The translations under genes and the position numbers were made by a program. Below, piece after piece: positions 60,271-64,000 of a stretch of DNA of 64,000 bases (its first letter is position 1; every line of letters begins with the position of its first letter). Under the pieces are notes generated by a model. The model saw nothing but the letters and a program-made list of their open reading frames with translations, did not search any database and was not told where the DNA came from. The DNA comes from Ruminococcus_G sp050944435 (GTDB lineage: Bacteria; Bacillota; Clostridia; Lachnospirales; Lachnospiraceae), in assembly GCA_050944435.1 (NCBI GenBank), contig JBMNRB010000008.1:1-64000 (forward strand), read 5' to 3'.

Positions 60271-60853
60271 AAGAAATTAGGCATTCGGGATGTTCAAGAA
60301 AAGCACTTCCCGGCATATCTGCCAGGATATATTTTATATATTTCATTGGGGCGAGCCCATTCGCCTTGGCAGTCTCAACCAGTGTGTAGATCCCTGCACT
60401 TGCGGTAGCCCCTTTCGGGCTGCCTGCAAACAGCCAGTTCTTTCTCCCAATTACGAATGGACGGATACAGTTCTCGGCAAGGGAATTGCTGATACAGCAA
60501 TGTCCATCTTCCAGATAATTGAAGAATTCCTGACGGTTATTTAATGCATAATGAAACGCTTTGGAAAGTTTGGATTTTGGCAGTTCCCCCATGGCATTTT
60601 TCTCTGCCCACGCCCAAAAAGCCTCGAGAAGTGGTTTCTCGCGGATAAGACGTTCTTTTTTCTTTTGGTCAGGAGAAAGAGTCTCCAGCTCTGCCTCGAT
60701 GTCAAAAAGTTTATTCATCCAGAGGATTGCTTCTGCGGGTTTTGACGCTTCAGGAGTATGGACATCTTTAGGGAGTGCATCTACAAAAGCCCGGCGCAGA
60801 TGTGTATAACACAGACATCGCTTGACTCCGGGGAGCACTTGATGATTCGTATT
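60257..60853 (-). pseudogene. IS66-family transposase (TnpC), C-terminal fragment
   Basis: About 198 residues of the catalytic end: VLPGVKRCLCYTHLRRAFVDALP at the left, the region with AFHYALNNRQEFFNYLEDG, and SNSLAENCIRPFVIGRKNWLF, which holds the last catalytic Glu. A full TnpC is about 500 residues; the first 300 are absent, and the reading above 60853 is not homologous. It overlaps the end of the recombinase gene by 14 bases, so the element was cut on both sides. Remnant only. Confidence 0.85.
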
Positions 60854-60985
60854 ACATAGACCGGATACAGGCTTCAATCCCTGGATATACAGCTAAGAAG
60901 GTAATCTGGTTTAATGCACACCTAGGAAATATATAAATGATGAAACGCAAAGGGATACTTCTATATTTTTTCAACTTAAAGTATC

Positions 60986-61014
60986 TTGACGCTATCCTTA
61001 GTCAATGATAGAAT
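60986..61014 (+). promoter_or_regulatory. Promoter of the duplicated-domain lipoprotein gene
   Basis: TTGACG (60986-60991), exactly 17 bases, TAGAAT (61009-61014). It is 38 bases before the start codon. Confidence 0.75.
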
Positions 61015-61052
61015 GGTTTTACAACACTTATATAAACCAAGGAGGAATATGT

Positions 61053-61862
61053 ATGAAGAAAAAGGTTTTAGCCATATTTATGGCAACAATGATGAGTGTA
61101 TCCATCGCTGCCTGCGGATCATCTTCTGGCGAATCAACAGAGGCAGAAACCACTCCAGAAGTGACGGAAGAGGCGGAAGCCACACCGGAAACTACGGAAG
61201 ATAGTGAGACTGACAACGTTGTCGATCAGGCATCTGAAGCAATTGACGATTTAACGGCTGCTATAGAGGAAGCTACTGGCATTACAGAAGGCACTGAAAA
61301 CGCAGTAGCAACAGAACACTTTGAAGTTGATTTATCGGCCGGAAACTATGTTGCTGGAGTTGATATTCCCGCTGGCACATATAATCTCACCGCAACAAGT
61401 GGAAGCGGTAATGTCAGTTCTTCAAATATGTTTACAGGTGGTTTAAATGAAGTAATGGGGACTCCGGCCGATGAACTAACCCAAGAAACATTTAATAATT
61501 TACAACTTCCAGAAGGCGAAACTCTTACACTCGGGGGTACCGTCACATTACATATTGTAAGTGAAGATGCGCAAACAGGAAACATGAGAAATAGAACCAT
61601 TGGAAGCGAAACCCAAATGGATTTAAATGCTGGAAATTATACTGCGGGAACAGATTTCCCCGCAGGCGTATACAATATTGTTTCTACTGGAGCTTCCGGA
61701 AACGTAAGCAGTGATAATATGTTTGAAGGCGGTTTAAATGAAGTGCTTGGAGATGGAAGTGATGGTCTTTCCGTTCCACAAGTAAATAATGTTGAACTAC
61801 CAGAGGGAACAGTTCTCTCAATATCCGGAACCAGTGTACAGCTTGTGCCCGTAGGTGAATAA
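61053..61862 (+). CDS. Lipoprotein with two copies of an unrecognised beta-rich domain
   Basis: 269 residues from ATG 61053 (AAGGAGG). Signal plus lipobox (MATMMSVSIAACGSS, Cys near 21), then a 70-residue acidic, Thr-rich linker, then two similar domains: about 97-180 (DLSAGNYVAGVDIPAGTYNL, later NMFTGGLNEVMG, then LQLPEGETLTLGGTVTL) and about 190-267 (DLNAGNYTAGTDFPAGVYNI, NMFEGGLNEVLG, VELPEGTVLSISGTSVQL). The pattern AG-Y-AG-D-PAG-Y is known from surface and zinc-ribbon proteins of Firmicutes with no clear function. It is surface-exposed and within the mobile region, with its own good promoter. Confidence 0.75.
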   Translation: MKKKVLAIFMATMMSVSIAACGSSSGESTEAETTPEVTEEAEATPETTEDSETDNVVDQASEAIDDLTAAIEEATGITEGTENAVATEHFEVDLSAGNYVAGVDIPAGTYNLTATSGSGNVSSSNMFTGGLNEVMGTPADELTQETFNNLQLPEGETLTLGGTVTLHIVSEDAQTGNMRNRTIGSETQMDLNAGNYTAGTDFPAGVYNIVSTGASGNVSSDNMFEGGLNEVLGDGSDGLSVPQVNNVELPEGTVLSISGTSVQLVPVGE

Positions 61863-61872
61863 TCATTCTTTC

Positions 61873-61890
61873 CCCTGCCTTCAGGCAGGG
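61873..61890 (+). terminator. GC-rich hairpin after the lipoprotein gene
   Basis: CCCTGCC-TTCA-GGCAGGG, 11 bases after the stop. No U run follows. Could end the transcript or be a palindrome left by an insertion element. Confidence 0.45.
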
Positions 61891-62141
61891 AATTCTGAAA
61901 TAATATACATATCTGTTCAATTGGAAAGGCGCATATATCATCCGTCCTGAGCCTTACAACCGATGCTGTCAGGATAACTATCGCAACTGTAAAGACTAAC
62001 TATTAAAAGTCAAGTCTGAAATGAATATTTTTTGAATGAATTGCGGAAACGCATTTCAGATATATTTGTACCTTGAAAATCGCATGACAAACAGAGCATC
62101 GTATACCGGTGCTCGAGGAGAGTGTTATAGAGCAGAGAAAG
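61891..62141. other. Non-coding stretch before the IS110-type transposase
   Basis: No gene seen on either strand. It probably includes the downstream end of the IS110 element; the exact end is not marked by inverted repeats, as usual in that family. Confidence 0.4.
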
Positions 62142-63317
62142 TTATGCCGTTTTTATGTAAGGCTTGCCGGATTTTTCCATTGCATAGATCAATCGCACAA
62201 GTTTCTTTGTGGCATGAGTGATGGCAACGTTGTAGTGTTTTCCTTCAGAAATCTTCTTCTGAAGATATGCGCCGAATGTTTCATCCCAGTGGCAAACGTA
62301 CTTGGCAGCATTGATCAGGGCAAAACGCAGATAGCGTGATCCCCGCTTTTCCATATGGGAATAAGAGGATTCCAACTGCCCGGATTGATAGGTGGATGGA
62401 GAAGCTCCGGCGTATGCCAGGATCTTATCCGGTGAATCAAAGCGGGAGAAATCCCCGATTTCAGCCAGGATCATGGCGCCCATGCGGTAGCCTATTCCGG
62501 GAATGGTCAGGATTGGGGAAGAAATCTGGTCCATAATCCGTTTGATTTCGGCTTCGATTTCTGTAATCTCAGAATCCAGTTCACCAATCAGTCGGAGTGT
62601 GTGCCTTAATTCCAGAGACTTGGCAGGCATGTCAGAGCCGATGGAGACTCTGGCAGCATCCCGTATTTCAATCGCTTTCTCCCTGCTGTAACGACCTTTG
62701 GAGGCGTTTTCCAACAGCTTCGTCAGGTGGGTTAGATGGCAGAAAGCAATCTTCCCGGCGGAAGGAAGTTCATAAAGCAGGGCGTAAATGGAAGCGATAT
62801 GAAGTGTGGGAACAAGTTTTTCCAATTCGGGGAAGAGAATGGTAACAAGCCTGGAGACAGACTGTTTAAGCTGAGCACGTTCCTGAACCTTATCAAAACG
62901 ATAACGAGTGAGTGACTTTAACTCCTCGTTGTGGTAAGATGTGTCTGAGTAGGACTTCAAGTTCACATCAGACATGAGCATCATAGCAATGGTTCGTGCA
63001 TCGACCTTATCCGTTTTCGTCTTTCTAAGGCTGAGACTTTTTCTGTAAAGATTTGTGTGGAGCGGATTGATGACGAAGGTGGTCAGACCTTTGTCAATGA
63101 GATAACCGAGCAGGTTGTAAGAGTAGTGTCCAGTGGCTTCCAGTCCTACTTTTATATTGGGCACATCTGAGGAAGTGGATTGGATCTTGGAAAAAAGATC
63201 GTCAAAACCATCCCGATTATTCTGAATGGTAAAAACGGGAAAGAGGACTTCACCATCTGAATTTGTGATGAAGCAGTCATGCTTATCCTTAGCGACATCA
63301 ATTCCAACGTAGATCAT
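62142..63317 (-). CDS. IS110-family transposase (DEDD recombinase)
   Basis: 391 residues from ATG 63317 (AAGGAG, 7-base spacing). The N-terminal RuvC-like domain begins MIYVGIDVAKDKHDCFI with the first Asp (D7), then KVGLEATGHYSY (Glu, near 66), and KTDKVDARTIAMML (Asp pair, near 104). The C-terminal Tnp_20 domain has PGIGYRMGAMILAEIGDFSRF near 270-290 and AYAGASPSTYQSGQ with the conserved Ser near 310. All DEDD residues and the Ser appear present, so the element may be active. Members of this family use a bridge RNA to pick donor and target. Confidence 0.93.
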   Translation of the reverse strand: MIYVGIDVAKDKHDCFITNSDGEVLFPVFTIQNNRDGFDDLFSKIQSTSSDVPNIKVGLEATGHYSYNLLGYLIDKGLTTFVINPLHTNLYRKSLSLRKTKTDKVDARTIAMMLMSDVNLKSYSDTSYHNEELKSLTRYRFDKVQERAQLKQSVSRLVTILFPELEKLVPTLHIASIYALLYELPSAGKIAFCHLTHLTKLLENASKGRYSREKAIEIRDAARVSIGSDMPAKSLELRHTLRLIGELDSEITEIEAEIKRIMDQISSPILTIPGIGYRMGAMILAEIGDFSRFDSPDKILAYAGASPSTYQSGQLESSYSHMEKRGSRYLRFALINAAKYVCHWDETFGAYLQKKISEGKHYNVAITHATKKLVRLIYAMEKSGKPYIKTA

Positions 63318-63522
63318 AAGAAAACTCCTTCGTAAAAGATTTAGATACTGTAGGGATCCACAGAGCTCTCTGCGCTTGTAACCTCGTTCTAAATCAACCG
63401 TCATGCGGTATCTAACTGATTAACAACGATACAAAGAGACTGTGGTTGGAGCCTTTACAAAACCATCAAGTGGTAGGAGAAACAAACCAATCCACAGTAT
63501 CTCCAAACAGTATAGCATATCC
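63318..63522 (-). ncRNA. Candidate bridge RNA region of the IS110 element
   Basis: The roughly 205 bases upstream of the recombinase start, up to the presumed element end, hold no gene. In IS110-group elements this is where the bridge RNA is encoded. A hairpin (CAGAGAGCTCTGTG, near 63360) and other local pairings are visible, but I did not fold the region or assign the target and donor loops. Position-based call. Confidence 0.4.
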
Positions 63523-63815
63523 TTTTTGTGTCTGCCATTGGGTTGCTGGGTAGAGATGACTGTATTGGAAATGGCGTGTAGCTTATCCAGTCCCTCATTG
63601 ATTCCCTTATTGGAGAAGTCTCCGAATATATACATTCTTTCAATATTGTACTTTTCATCAAGATTCTTTCGCCATGAGATCGGATCGGGGGCTATGTGGA
63701 ATAAATTGCGGCAAGAATAGTACCAGTGTTCATAATCTACAAAGACAATAGCCTTCTTATAGTCCAGCACGGGTTCTACATCTTTATGCGAAAATAAGTT
63801 CTTAAATAAATTCAT
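63523..63815 (-). pseudogene. NYN-domain protein, N-terminal part, cut by the IS110 element
   Basis: About 97 residues of a PIN-like NYN nuclease family protein: KKAIVFVDYEHWYYSCRNLF with the first acidic residue, ERMYIFGDFSNKGI, and TQQPNGRHKKDM. The family then has a T-D pair plus about 60 more residues; here the frame runs into element sequence (LYCLEILWIGLFLL) and stops at 63420. The rest of the gene is not found beyond the element's other end, so the insertion was followed by a deletion or rearrangement. It starts 15 bases after a gene running out of the window, so the two form an operon. Confidence 0.72.
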
Positions 63816-63830
63816 AGATGTACCTCGTGT

Positions 63831-64000
63831 CTATTCTTCTTCATCCGTTTCAATAATGCCAAAATCAATCAGAATATTCTCTGGTGCATTTGGAGGAGAG
63901 ACCACACCAAGCATTTCATAGTTATATCTTTTTACCCGCCGATAAGAGCCAATCTCTTCCGGGGCATTAGCCCATGCATCGCATTTATCGTATTCTGGCG
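63831..64000 (-). CDS. Unrecognised protein, C-terminal 56 residues (partial at window edge)
   Basis: Minus-strand frame open to the window edge, reading DKCDAWANAPEEIGSYRRV, then KRYNYEMLGVVSPPNAPENI and an acidic end LIDFGIIETDEEE. No family recognised from this piece. It ends 15 bases before the NYN gene and is probably its operon partner. Confidence 0.5.
   Translation of the reverse strand, partial: PEYDKCDAWANAPEEIGSYRRVKRYNYEMLGVVSPPNAPENILIDFGIIETDEEE

Larger units (their letters stand above)
62142..63522 (-). mobile_element. IS110-family insertion sequence (boundaries approximate)
   Basis: A DEDD recombinase gene plus about 205 bases upstream of it. The right boundary is set near 63522, where the NYN-domain reading frame stops matching its family. 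The left boundary lies somewhere between 61890 and 62141. No terminal inverted repeats are seen, as expected for the IS110 group. Confidence 0.75.

Noticed and set aside
1..64000. tRNA, rRNA or CRISPR features
   Set aside because: No T-loop-like motifs with a matching acceptor stem, no rRNA segments and no repeat-spacer arrays were seen while reading the window.

Overview
The window looks like a chromosomal segment of a strictly anaerobic Clostridia, most likely a Lachnospiraceae acetogen of the Blautia type. The reasons are a carbon monoxide dehydrogenase / acetyl-CoA synthase pair (acsA-acsB), a methyl-H4folate:corrinoid methyltransferase with its corrinoid protein and a RACo-type activator, Gram-positive ribosome binding sites throughout, and Firmicutes operon layouts (infC-rpmI-rplT, argCJBD, BlaR1/BlaI). 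The genus is inferred from gene content. No rRNA, tRNA or CRISPR array was seen.

Left end (1-10.05 kb): a decayed defence and mobile island. It holds a frameshifted remnant of a 23S rRNA methyltransferase-like gene, a type I restriction locus damaged by at least two deletions (hsdM without its C-terminus, hsdS missing, hsdR with an internal deletion), a tandem hairpin repeat, an ISL3-family insertion sequence with 24-bp perfect ends, rhuM, and an AT-rich gene for a SIR2 plus P-loop protein that looks like an NAD-depleting anti-phage effector.

Core (10.2-33.6 kb): uvrB; an attenuated infC-rpmI-rplT operon whose infC starts at AUU; a polysaccharide deacetylase; the methyltransferase/corrinoid/activator set; rarA, brnQ, an EamA transporter, nth, xpt with an ECF transporter, glgX and proA; then a Crp/Fnr regulator, a LysR regulator and acsA-acsB. 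The intergenic region before acsA carries repeated ATTGAT/ATCAAT boxes and a 10-bp dyad ending at the -35 position.

Middle (33.6-45.1 kb): accessory genes with several decayed fragments (a truncated P-loop kinase, a second sirtuin tail, small truncated genes), a DUF4143 ATPase, a SirTM sirtuin and macrodomain pair, an HxlR regulator, and a beta-lactam response locus. In that locus BlaR1/BlaI face a MecA-like penicillin-binding protein carrying a C-terminal M15 peptidoglycan peptidase domain, with two BlaI-type operators between them.

Right (45.1-57.7 kb): arginine biosynthesis (argG divergent from argCJBD, ArgR-like boxes over the argC promoter and a large leader hairpin), a lipase-like SGNH enzyme, an acyltransferase, and a comEA / two-component / GerMN operon ending in a comEC cut off in its competence domain. 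What follows (57.7-64 kb) is a second mobile region: symE, a two-TRD hsdS, a tyrosine recombinase, an IS66 fragment, a duplicated-domain lipoprotein, an IS110-family element with a candidate bridge RNA region, and an NYN-domain gene cut by that element.
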